The position numbers and the translations under genes were made by a program. From positions 1 through 64,000 of IMG/VR virus record IMGVR_UViG_3300032516_000011: 64,000 nt of DNA. One strand, 5' to 3'. Positions 24,336-31,051 of this stretch are shown here, one piece after another. The notes beneath the pieces were generated by a model. It had not been told where the DNA came from. It made no database searches and saw nothing but the letters and a program-made list of their open reading frames with translations. This DNA comes from a virus. The first letter of the stretch is position 1, and each line of letters starts with the position of its first letter.

Positions 24336-25078
24336 AAACCTACTGCACCATCAAATGGAGCCACGAAAAATTTTGCCTGATGTTTAGCATTTGGAAAGTA
24401 TTCTTTTATTCTTTCCTGCAATTTAGCGGGGCTATTTGTACGTTCACTAAGATGTCCGATGACCACTGTTTTGAGCCTATCAATGCCTAACGACTGGATA
24501 AACTCTAAGGCTTGCTGATTAGATAAATGTCCAAAATTACTGGCAATTCGATCTTTCAGATCCGTGGTGTAGTCTTCGTACGCTTTCAATAAATCATCAT
24601 CATAATCACATTCCAGTAATAATGAGGTGCATGGTTTAAGAGCTTCTACCATACTTTTTGAGAAGCTTCCTGTATCGGTGACATATCCGAATACAGTATC
24701 TTTGTCCGTTAATATAAATCCAAACGCTTGTACTGCATCGTGTTTAGTTGAGAAAGGCTTTACCTTTATAGACCCGATTTGGATCTCTTGGGTATCACTT
24801 AGATCTTTAACTAAACAACGATTAAATATAGCTGGTTTTTTATTACGGACAAGAGGGCTTACGTATACTGGTACTTTTGTTTTGCGGTGTAATGCTCCGG
24901 CACTTTTAATGTGGTCTGAATGTTCATGCGTTATTAAAAGTGCGTCAAATGATAGGCGCTTGGTTTTTGTCAAGACCTGTTTAACGGGGATACCTGCATC
25001 AATTAAAATAAAAGTGTCGTCGTTGAAGATCAGTGTTGAATTACCGCTAGACGATGAACCTATAGATATTATTTGCAC
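24332..25078 (-). CDS. Metallo-beta-lactamase-fold hydrolase (YycJ/WalJ type)
   Basis: This 248-residue protein starts MQIISIGSSSSGNSTLIF, typical of the YycJ/WalJ branch, and has the metal-binding motif THEHSDHIKSAG, VTDTGSF and GHLSERTNSPA, with a further His in ECDYDDD-containing region. Family members act as 5'-3' exonucleases or nucleases in DNA repair. Phage copies probably process DNA ends. The C-terminal gene end overlaps the 131-residue gene by four bases. Confidence 0.85.
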   Translation of the reverse strand: MQIISIGSSSSGNSTLIFNDDTFILIDAGIPVKQVLTKTKRLSFDALLITHEHSDHIKSAGALHRKTKVPVYVSPLVRNKKPAIFNRCLVKDLSDTQEIQIGSIKVKPFSTKHDAVQAFGFILTDKDTVFGYVTDTGSFSKSMVEALKPCTSLLLECDYDDDLLKAYEDYTTDLKDRIASNFGHLSNQQALEFIQSLGIDRLKTVVIGHLSERTNSPAKLQERIKEYFPNAKHQAKFFVAPFDGAVGL

Positions 25079-25499
25079 GTCGTATGTGTGTATTTCCTTG
25101 CGCTCTCCAACGGGGATTATGGTGTCTCCGGATGGCGCCTATTTGTCGCGCGGTCATTGCCAAGAATCGAATTAATATGTTTGAGGGCGTACAGCCCCAT
25201 CCCGAGATTTCTTGGATAGATGTGGACCTGCTTGTATCATCATAATCCTTAAACGATGCTATAGCTGGATTCGTTTTCAAACTTCTCCAATTATTATCGG
25301 CTGTACGAAGTCCTACACTACTGGTCATAGGAAGGAAGTTTTGCATTCGTAACACATCTTTGATCTTTGTTGTTCTTGGATTCAATGGATCTTTACGCGC
25401 TTCTTGCACGAAGGCGGAGGAAAGTGCTGTACCGAGGACTGTAGCTTTGTGTCGTTGTCCTCTTTTAAACGACTGTTCTTTTTGAAGTTTTTTCTTCAT
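25047..25499 (-). CDS. Unidentified basic protein
   Basis: This 150-residue protein is basic, with a Lys/Arg N-terminus (KKKLQKEQSFKRGQRHK) and many Arg near its end. It overlaps the 93-residue gene upstream by 35 bases and the MBL gene downstream by 32 bases. The last third has the look of a shadow frame, so the true coding extent is uncertain. No family is recognised. Confidence 0.4.
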   Translation of the reverse strand: MKKKLQKEQSFKRGQRHKATVLGTALSSAFVQEARKDPLNPRTTKIKDVLRMQNFLPMTSSVGLRTADNNWRSLKTNPAIASFKDYDDTSRSTSIQEISGWGCTPSNILIRFLAMTARQIGAIRRHHNPRWRAQGNTHIRRANNIYRFIV

Positions 25500-25746
25500 A
25501 CTCTTTTTTATATTTTAGGAATACTTTAATGTTTAATTCATCATGTCGCCATATGGAGTTTAGCCATTGGACGAAATCCTCATCTTTTAAATCATCTTTA
25601 GTTACAGCTCGGGCCGCAACATACTGGCCTTTAAATCTAAAGATCTTAGCGAACTCACTTCTTATACCAAAAAGCTGGTCTGGTGTAGCGAAGTCATTAG
25701 TAACAAGAACCACGAATTTACCTATATATGGAGAAAAATCTATCAT
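25465..25746 (-). CDS. Unidentified protein with a leaderless start
   Basis: This 93-residue soluble protein starts MIDFSPYIGKFVVLV. Its ATG lies six bases after the -10 box of a promoter (25753-25781), so the transcript should start at or very near the ATG. The C-terminal third is charged and helical. No family is recognised. Confidence 0.6.
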   Translation of the reverse strand: MIDFSPYIGKFVVLVTNDFATPDQLFGIRSEFAKIFRFKGQYVAARAVTKDDLKDEDFVQWLNSIWRHDELNIKVFLKYKKEYEEKTSKRTVV

Positions 25747-25752
25747 GGTTCT

Positions 25753-25781
25753 ATTATACTAATTTTTTAGCTCAAAGTCAA
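25753..25781 (-). promoter_or_regulatory. Sigma-70-type promoter (TTGACT-17-TATAAT)
   Basis: On the - strand TTGACT (25781-25776) and TATAAT (25758-25753) are 17 bases apart. The -35 box lies inside the end of the nuclease gene 25778-26278. Leftward transcription would begin near 25746, right at the ATG of the 93-residue gene. Confidence 0.75.
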
Positions 25782-26278
25782 ATTTGGATCTTTGGTGCGG
25801 TATATACCGCTAATAGAGGGTGTTTGTTAAGTAGATATTGCCCAAGTGTGTCCAAGGGTATCTCGATGGCTATATCTGGTGCTATACCGCTTGGTTGGGG
25901 TGAAGGAGTTTGTCCTTCTATTCTATACTCAACCCAAGTAACCTTGCCTTTTTGTATGTGTTCTTTTATTTGCTGTTGTTTTTTACTCAGGCTTGATTGT
26001 CCAGACTTGACTTCTAAAAATACAACCTCATCGTCTGTAAACACTACATAATCTATTGGCATTCCGATGAAATGGGCCTGTTTTGGATTATATGGAAAGT
26101 TCGCTAGGAACGGTGCCATTTGTTCGGCTATTTGTCCCGTTCGCACTTCCGAGGATTTTTTCTGCCCCAGAATTTTTATATTCTGGTCTTCGAGTTGTTG
26201 GATTTTGTTCGCTTGACGACGGGCTAGAAACGCTTGAACTATCAGTACTGCGAACAAAAGTAATATCAGGAATACCAT
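25778..26278 (-). CDS. Membrane-anchored Holliday-junction-resolvase-like endonuclease
   Basis: This 166-residue protein has an N-terminal membrane segment (residues 1-18), a short coiled-coil region, then a PD-(D/E)XK nuclease core: GQIAEQMAPFL, FIGMPIDYVVF (D76), FLEVKSGQSSLSKKQ (E89, K91), and GKVTWVEYR. This matches the Endonuc_Holl family. It could cut branched DNA or host DNA. Its N-terminal coding part overlaps the end of the CCA-adding-like gene by 191 bases in a different frame. Confidence 0.82.
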   Translation of the reverse strand: MVFLILLLFAVLIVQAFLARRQANKIQQLEDQNIKILGQKKSSEVRTGQIAEQMAPFLANFPYNPKQAHFIGMPIDYVVFTDDEVVFLEVKSGQSSLSKKQQQIKEHIQKGKVTWVEYRIEGQTPSPQPSGIAPDIAIEIPLDTLGQYLLNKHPLLAVYTAPKIQI

Positions 26279-27341
26279 TACTTAGAGCCCTTTCAATTTT
26301 TTTCTTTAGTAGTTTAATTTTTCGCATGGAGATTTTTTGTGGTGTTCCACTACGATCGGCTTCTCGTATACGAAGTAAATCAAAAATATATTCTTTGCCT
26401 ACTTTACGTATGAGACGTCTAACCGATTTGTCGGTCATTCTAGGATCCGCATCAAACATGTGGTGTAAGATTAGATGGGATACCTTGTGAACTGTTTCCT
26501 TTGAAAAGTTCCAATATTTAAGATATGTTTTGGCGATCTTCGCTCCGTATATCTCGTGCTTAAAAAAGTGTATATCTCCGTTTGCATTACATTGTAGCGT
26601 TTGAGGCTTAGCAATGTCATGAAAAAGTATAGTCAATCGAAGATCCATTTCCGTAGGGCACGCATCTAACGCATACATAATATGGTCAAACACATTATTT
26701 ACACCAGAACGTTTGCTCTGTATAACCGTTTTACACGCAGCTAATTCTGGAAGAATATACTCGAGAAGTCTTGTTTCTTGAAGATGTTTAAATACTGGAC
26801 TGGGAGATGGAAGTGATAGGATTTGTTCTATTTCATGCCGTATAAGATCTGGCCCCATATGCTTTATAATTTGGGCTGTATCATATATATTGAACCAGGT
26901 TTCAACATTCAAATTAAAACCTAATTCACCGGCCAATCGGCACGCTTCAATCATTTTTATAGGGTTCCCTAAAAAGAGTTTATTAGGGGCTGTAATTATT
27001 TTATTTTTAATATCTACAACCCCATGAAATGGATCATAATAGGTATCAGTTAAAGGATTCAAATATATATTGTTAATCGTGAAATCGATAGGTTCGTTGA
27101 GTTCCTGGATATTAGTTATTAATCGTATTAGCAGGCTCTCAGTTTCTATCTCTGTGGAACTAGAATGTTTAATAGGTATTTCAAGTTTCTCAATTATATG
27201 AACCAGTTGTTGTTCTGATAATCTATTAATGACTATATGTTCTTTTTGATAAGGAATCCCCAAGAAGTGATTACGCAACGAAGGGCCTGTTCGAAATGTA
27301 ACGCCTCCTGCTGCAGCAACCTCTAAATATAATTGTTTCAT
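26088..27341 (-). CDS. CCA-adding/poly(A)-polymerase homologue with HD domain, catalytic site lost
   Basis: This 417-residue protein aligns to class II tRNA nucleotidyltransferases. The GG of the N-terminal motif remains (AAGGVTFR), but the VRD and D-x-D catalytic carboxylates are replaced (KEHIVIN). The RRDFTINA-like segment survives as PIDFTINN, followed by YYDPFHGVVDI. The HD phosphohydrolase domain looks intact: FDHIMYA, LFHDIAKP, FFKHEIYG and LILHHM. It could thus be a phosphodiesterase or RNA-end enzyme rather than a polymerase. The last 64 residues are low-complexity Ser/Asn/Thr and overlap the nuclease gene, suggesting loss of an earlier stop. Confidence 0.75.
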   Translation of the reverse strand: MKQLYLEVAAAGGVTFRTGPSLRNHFLGIPYQKEHIVINRLSEQQLVHIIEKLEIPIKHSSSTEIETESLLIRLITNIQELNEPIDFTINNIYLNPLTDTYYDPFHGVVDIKNKIITAPNKLFLGNPIKMIEACRLAGELGFNLNVETWFNIYDTAQIIKHMGPDLIRHEIEQILSLPSPSPVFKHLQETRLLEYILPELAACKTVIQSKRSGVNNVFDHIMYALDACPTEMDLRLTILFHDIAKPQTLQCNANGDIHFFKHEIYGAKIAKTYLKYWNFSKETVHKVSHLILHHMFDADPRMTDKSVRRLIRKVGKEYIFDLLRIREADRSGTPQKISMRKIKLLKKKIERALSNGIPDITFVRSTDSSSVSSPSSSEQNPTTRRPEYKNSGAEKILGSANGTNSRTNGTVPSELSI

Positions 27342-27811
27342 TGAGTTAGGACTATACCTTTTTGATAAAATTCGGGGGTTTGTTCGAAGGGAATAAACGT
27401 ATATTCAGGAAATAAATCTCCATGTAAATTTTCACGATACTCCTCAACATACATTTCATAATCTATTTCTGCATTGTGTTTATAACGCCCGCGTACTTCG
27501 GCAATTAAATGTGATATACCTTGATCCAGTTTTCCTATATTAGTTTCCAGCTGTACATTGAATACTAATAGGCTACCTCCACCCCATGCTTTATTTGCAT
27601 GTGCAGTGAAATAACTTATAAGATTTATATCTAATTCGCCGGCCGAAACTAATGTAACCTCTAAATTTGTTACTACCGCCTCTACATAGGGGCTTACATG
27701 AGTAAGTGTTTTATTGGTCGCAATTAATAGCATTCTGTGGAAGTTTGTATCAAAGGGTTTCTTTAGCCGTGCGTACACACTAGGCTCGGGCCTAAAAGAA
27801 AGGATATTCAT
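27338..27811 (-). CDS. Unidentified protein
   Basis: This 157-residue protein has strands and helices (HVSPYVEAVVTNLEVTLV, SLLVFNVQLETNIGKLDQGISHLIAEV) with no recognised motif. It overlaps both neighbours by four bases, upstream the Cys-rich gene and downstream the CCA-like gene. Function is unknown. Confidence 0.55.
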   Translation of the reverse strand: MNILSFRPEPSVYARLKKPFDTNFHRMLLIATNKTLTHVSPYVEAVVTNLEVTLVSAGELDINLISYFTAHANKAWGGGSLLVFNVQLETNIGKLDQGISHLIAEVRGRYKHNAEIDYEMYVEEYRENLHGDLFPEYTFIPFEQTPEFYQKGIVLTQ

Positions 27812-28053
27812 ATAGCATCGTCGGGCAATTTAGCTTTATGTGTAAGGGCTGGTTTTTGTACCAGGGCCCTGCTCTTTATCCAGGTATGTGCGTCACAGAC
27901 TAGCATTATATGTGAGCTCAAGGGCTTGGCTTTTGGATCTGTTATAGTAGGTAATTTACAAAGCCCATTAGCACTGGTTGGAACACTCCGTTTAAAAAAA
28001 TAGCAATTCCTACAACAACGGACTAATGTGAAATTTGTTCTTGGGTCATTCAT
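27808..28053 (-). CDS. Small Cys-rich putative zinc-binding protein
   Basis: This 81-residue protein has Cys at 13, 14, 17, 32 and 53, with CCRNCYFF and GLCKLP spaced like a treble-clef or ribbon site. It overlaps the deformylase gene by eight bases. The zinc site is likely; its role is unknown. Confidence 0.55.
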   Translation of the reverse strand: MNDPRTNFTLVRCCRNCYFFKRSVPTSANGLCKLPTITDPKAKPLSSHIMLVCDAHTWIKSRALVQKPALTHKAKLPDDAI

Positions 28054-28513
28054 AATCGGTTATTAACTTTCCTTGTAAGTGATCAAACTCATGTAACCAG
28101 ATTCTGGCAAGTACATATTGAACATGTTGGGCCTCCATTTTGTTTGCTTCTTTATCCATGAAATTAATTACGATATGTTTAGGCCGTCTAATCTCACAAA
28201 ACTTGCCCGGAACAGACATACAACCTTCACGTATAATGACTTGTTTATTAAAACTCTTTATAAGTGTAGGATTTATAAAGGGCATAATACCGACTTCCAT
28301 TCTAATAACAAATATTGCTGGGGGAGGTTCGATACGATCAGTCCATATCTGATTTGAACTTAGGCCAACACAATGCTCATTAGATACACAGGTTTCTGCT
28401 AAATCGTTTACAAGACTTATTATGTCGTCTGTAATACTTAAAACGGGCACACATTTAGTTCGCAGCATCTTTAAATCATCTGGGTTTGTAACTACATTTA
28501 TTTTTTTTACCAT
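28046..28513 (-). CDS. def: Peptide deformylase
   Basis: This 155-residue protein has all three deformylase motifs: GLSSNQ (50-55), EGCMSVP (C98 as metal ligand) and HEFDHLQG (H141, E142, H145). It removes the formyl group from nascent proteins. Phage copies (as in cyanophages and vibriophages) are short, as here. It may raise processing rate of phage proteins made in bulk. It sits just after the helicase gene. Confidence 0.92.
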   Translation of the reverse strand: MVKKINVVTNPDDLKMLRTKCVPVLSITDDIISLVNDLAETCVSNEHCVGLSSNQIWTDRIEPPPAIFVIRMEVGIMPFINPTLIKSFNKQVIIREGCMSVPGKFCEIRRPKHIVINFMDKEANKMEAQHVQYVLARIWLHEFDHLQGKLITDYE

Positions 28514-29835
28514 TATAAGTTCCTTATAATTTTGTGTCTAAAATACCACTGGTGTTTTAACAACTCAACGCGTTTATCGACGAAGTCAACTATGATCGGT
28601 TTCTTAGCGATTGTTCCGGATACGCGCATAAGTCGTCCAGCACTTTGTCTAACTTTTACTACACTTTTTATTGGTGCACATATAAATAAAACCTCAAGAT
28701 TTGGTAAGTCTATACCAGTAGAGAACAGGGAGAAGGTAGATACCACCACTCTATGAGTTCCGTTTAACAGGCCCTTCATAACAGCTATACGATCCTTCTT
28801 CTTCATCGTACCAGTTAACATAACAGCGCCCGATATATTATTTTTTAGATACTCTACTTGCTCTTTCCTTTGACATAGAAGTACACACTGCTGTGTAGGG
28901 TAATTTTTCAACTCAGTAAGTATTAATGTGTTTCGTTCTACATCCTTTGACAAATCAGTTATCATCTCTCCATATTCAGAAGAGCTGAATAACGGAAAAA
29001 AATAATTCGTATCGATTACCTTGTTGGTTGGTTTTATAATAACTTTTCCAAGCGCAGAAACTGGTACTGAATGTCGTAAAGGGCCAGTAACCCAAAAAAT
29101 AACTTTATCTAATCCATCCGATCTTTGAGGTGTGGCAGAAGCCCCGTATTTATACATAGCATTAATTGATGAAAGTGCTTTGTAATAAGTTTCTGCTGGC
29201 GATATGTGTACCTCATCACAAACAACTCCGGACCATTTATTGGCTAAATTCTTTGGGTCCATTGAGGTGATTGTTTGTAAAAGGGCAACCGTGATGTCTT
29301 TATATGTACGTACACCTTCTCCAATAAATCCAATATCGCTGCCTTGAAGATTTGTAAATTTTACTAGTGCCGCTCTAAACTGATGTGCTAATTCAATTGT
29401 GTTTACAAGAATTAGAAAAGGTTCTTGAAGATCGCAGATAAGTTTTATTAGCACCACTGTTTTACCCGATCCAGTCAGTGCCATTAATACACCGCTCTTA
29501 TGTTTCTTCATTTCATTAACTGCGGTGTCTTGGTAGTCGTGCAGTGTCCCTGTGAAACAGGCTTTTATTTTTTTATTTTTTAAGAATCGTTTGTCTATAA
29601 CGTTTGCTTGTGGGTAGGCTTGAATAAGAGAGTCTAAGATACCCGCTGGAACCATAAGTTTATCTGGGACTTCAGTATAATACTTTAACTTTTGTGGTAC
29701 GCCCCACAAAGATTTATTCATTCGTGAGGCGATATCCCATTTAGGATTGATTAGGGTTAGCCCATTTTTTATACTTAGGGCCTCTCCATCCGTATACTCC
29801 TCAACTATAATTTCATTTGCTACTGTTAATTTCAT
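28513..29835 (-). CDS. Superfamily 2 DNA/RNA helicase (UvsW/XPB-like)
   Basis: Starting at the ATG at 29835 (overlapping the RNase H stop as TGATG), this 440-residue helicase has Q-like LHDYQDTAV, Walker A ALTGSGKTV, Walker B VVCDEVH, motif III GASATPQRSDG, and motifs V-VI STFSLFSTGID and RQSAGRLMR. It resembles T4 UvsW, which remodels replication forks and R-loops. It lies next to RNase H, which also acts on RNA-DNA hybrids. Confidence 0.9.
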   Translation of the reverse strand: MKLTVANEIIVEEYTDGEALSIKNGLTLINPKWDIASRMNKSLWGVPQKLKYYTEVPDKLMVPAGILDSLIQAYPQANVIDKRFLKNKKIKACFTGTLHDYQDTAVNEMKKHKSGVLMALTGSGKTVVLIKLICDLQEPFLILVNTIELAHQFRAALVKFTNLQGSDIGFIGEGVRTYKDITVALLQTITSMDPKNLANKWSGVVCDEVHISPAETYYKALSSINAMYKYGASATPQRSDGLDKVIFWVTGPLRHSVPVSALGKVIIKPTNKVIDTNYFFPLFSSSEYGEMITDLSKDVERNTLILTELKNYPTQQCVLLCQRKEQVEYLKNNISGAVMLTGTMKKKDRIAVMKGLLNGTHRVVVSTFSLFSTGIDLPNLEVLFICAPIKSVVKVRQSAGRLMRVSGTIAKKPIIVDFVDKRVELLKHQWYFRHKIIRNL

Positions 29836-30236
29836 CAATGACCTAAATAAAAAACTGTAACTTCTCTGGATATTTTATTGACCTCTGCACCCGCTAACTT
29901 CAAAAGAAGACGAACTTCATCAAATAACAGCGAGATTTTTTTATCCCGAACCTTATAACTTCCGGCTAATTGCAAATATACAAGCATCGAATCAGTAGCG
30001 ATATGGCTGATTGAAATGCCTTGCTTAAGGCAAAATTTAAGACATGCTATGCATATCATATACTCAGCCTCGTTATTAGTTCTATTGCCAAATTGTATTG
30101 TTTCACGAGCTATCGTGGTGGTATCCTGCATCTCGAAAGGTGAGGGCCCTTCCACAATGAGGAACGTACCATAGGCCTGTCTTTTGTTCGGATCTTGATT
30201 ATTTCGAGATCCTCCATCAACTAAAGCATATATCAT
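29835..30236 (-). CDS. Ribonuclease HI-like protein
   Basis: This 133-residue protein keeps the catalytic carboxylates D7 (VDGGSRNN), E56 (NNEAEY) and D82 (ATDSMLV). The C-terminal section where the fourth acidic residue normally sits is short and ends YLGH. It cleaves RNA in RNA-DNA hybrids, useful for primer removal. It is the first gene of the leftward block, divergent from the tail-chaperone gene with 72 bases between. Confidence 0.8.
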   Translation of the reverse strand: MIYALVDGGSRNNQDPNKRQAYGTFLIVEGPSPFEMQDTTTIARETIQFGNRTNNEAEYMICIACLKFCLKQGISISHIATDSMLVYLQLAGSYKVRDKKISLLFDEVRLLLKLAGAEVNKISREVTVFYLGH

Positions 30237-30257
30237 GAATTCTTATACCATAAACCC

Positions 30258-30286
30258 TTGATATTATACTAAAAATTTCCTATAAT
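30258..30286 (+). promoter_or_regulatory. Sigma-70-type promoter (TTGATA-17-TATAAT)
   Basis: TTGATA (30258-30263) and TATAAT (30281-30286) are 17 bases apart, with the ATG of the tail chaperone 22 bases further on. It starts the large rightward tail operon. It lies in a short divergent gap with the leftward RNase H gene. Confidence 0.85.
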
Positions 30287-30308
30287 ACATTAAACCAAAA
30301 CATAAACT

Positions 30309-30737
30309 ATGACACTTACAAATGAACAAATGACCCTATTGGACCAAATTCTGGTACAGGGATACGCCGTTAAGATCATTCCGATCTTGGGCGGAAAAGC
30401 AGAAGTTACTTTCAATTCAATGACCGCGGGCGATCAACTAAATGTCGAATCCTATATGAAAAATATAGACGGAGCTCCTGCGTTTGTCGTACACACGTAT
30501 TCGATTAAACTATTAGCGCAAGTATTAAAAGCATATCATTATATAGGTAAAGATGTAACATTGTTTAAAGATGCTAATGAAGCCGAAACTTTTATTAAAG
30601 GACGCCCATCAACTATTGTGGACGCCATGATATCGGCACAAGGAGCATTTGAAAAAGAATTAGGGCTGTTAGCACGTATGGAGAATTTAGAAGAAAATTT
30701 TACTCCGACCCCATCGCCCGTAGCCGAGCCAACTTAA
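30309..30737 (+). CDS. Tail assembly chaperone, short (G-type) product
   Basis: This 142-residue protein ends at a TAA at 30735-30737. Its position right before the tape-measure gene and its mixed acidic sequence suit the lambda gpG role. The frame contains the slippery heptamer AAATTTT at 30695-30701, so some ribosomes should shift to the -1 frame and add the downstream domain. Chaperones of this type coat the tape measure before tube assembly. Function is inferred from synteny plus the frameshift site. Confidence 0.82.
   Translation: MTLTNEQMTLLDQILVQGYAVKIIPILGGKAEVTFNSMTAGDQLNVESYMKNIDGAPAFVVHTYSIKLLAQVLKAYHYIGKDVTLFKDANEAETFIKGRPSTIVDAMISAQGAFEKELGLLARMENLEENFTPTPSPVAEPT
30695..30701 (+). 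promoter_or_regulatory. Programmed -1 frameshift site (A AAT TTT)
   Basis: In the chaperone's zero frame the codons read GAA AAT TTT, giving the heptamer A AAT TTT, a canonical X XXY YYZ site. After slippage the -1 frame is open from before this point through to 31051. No need for a new start is visible. A GC-containing stretch downstream (CCCATCGCCCG) could provide structure. Confidence 0.8.
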
Positions 30738-31051
30738 TACTTGATGGGGTTGATCTATCTGTTAAAACACCGCTACAAACGCGGCTCTTGCTATATGCAA
30801 AAATTAGAAATGAGAACATTGAATACTTACGCTATATTGTTCTTTTAAAAGCATTGTTATTAGATCGTACAAAAGCCAACAGCGTCACCGAGTTCAATGA
30901 AACGGTAGACCAATTAATGTCTTTGGAACAACTTAAACCAAAGAAGAAAAGACGTACGGCTGAAGAGGCGCAAGATCTAATTAAAGACTTTGAAAAACAG
31001 TTTCCAAAAATAAAAGAACAAAAGCTAAAGAACTTCAAGAGAGCTGACTAA
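30701..31051 (+). CDS. Tail assembly chaperone, -1 frame extension (T-type)
   Basis: The -1 frame from the slippery site reads YSDPIARSRANLILDGVDL and continues into a Lys-rich helical domain (LKPKKKRRTAEEAQ) with a stop at 31051. Fused to the upstream frame it gives a 247-residue GT-like product. A separate start at TTG 30788 is possible but has no ribosome binding site. The stop overlaps the tape-measure ATG by one base (TAATG). Confidence 0.75.
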   Translation, partial: YSDPIARSRANLILDGVDLSVKTPLQTRLLLYAKIRNENIEYLRYIVLLKALLLDRTKANSVTEFNETVDQLMSLEQLKPKKKRRTAEEAQDLIKDFEKQFPKIKEQKLKNFKRAD

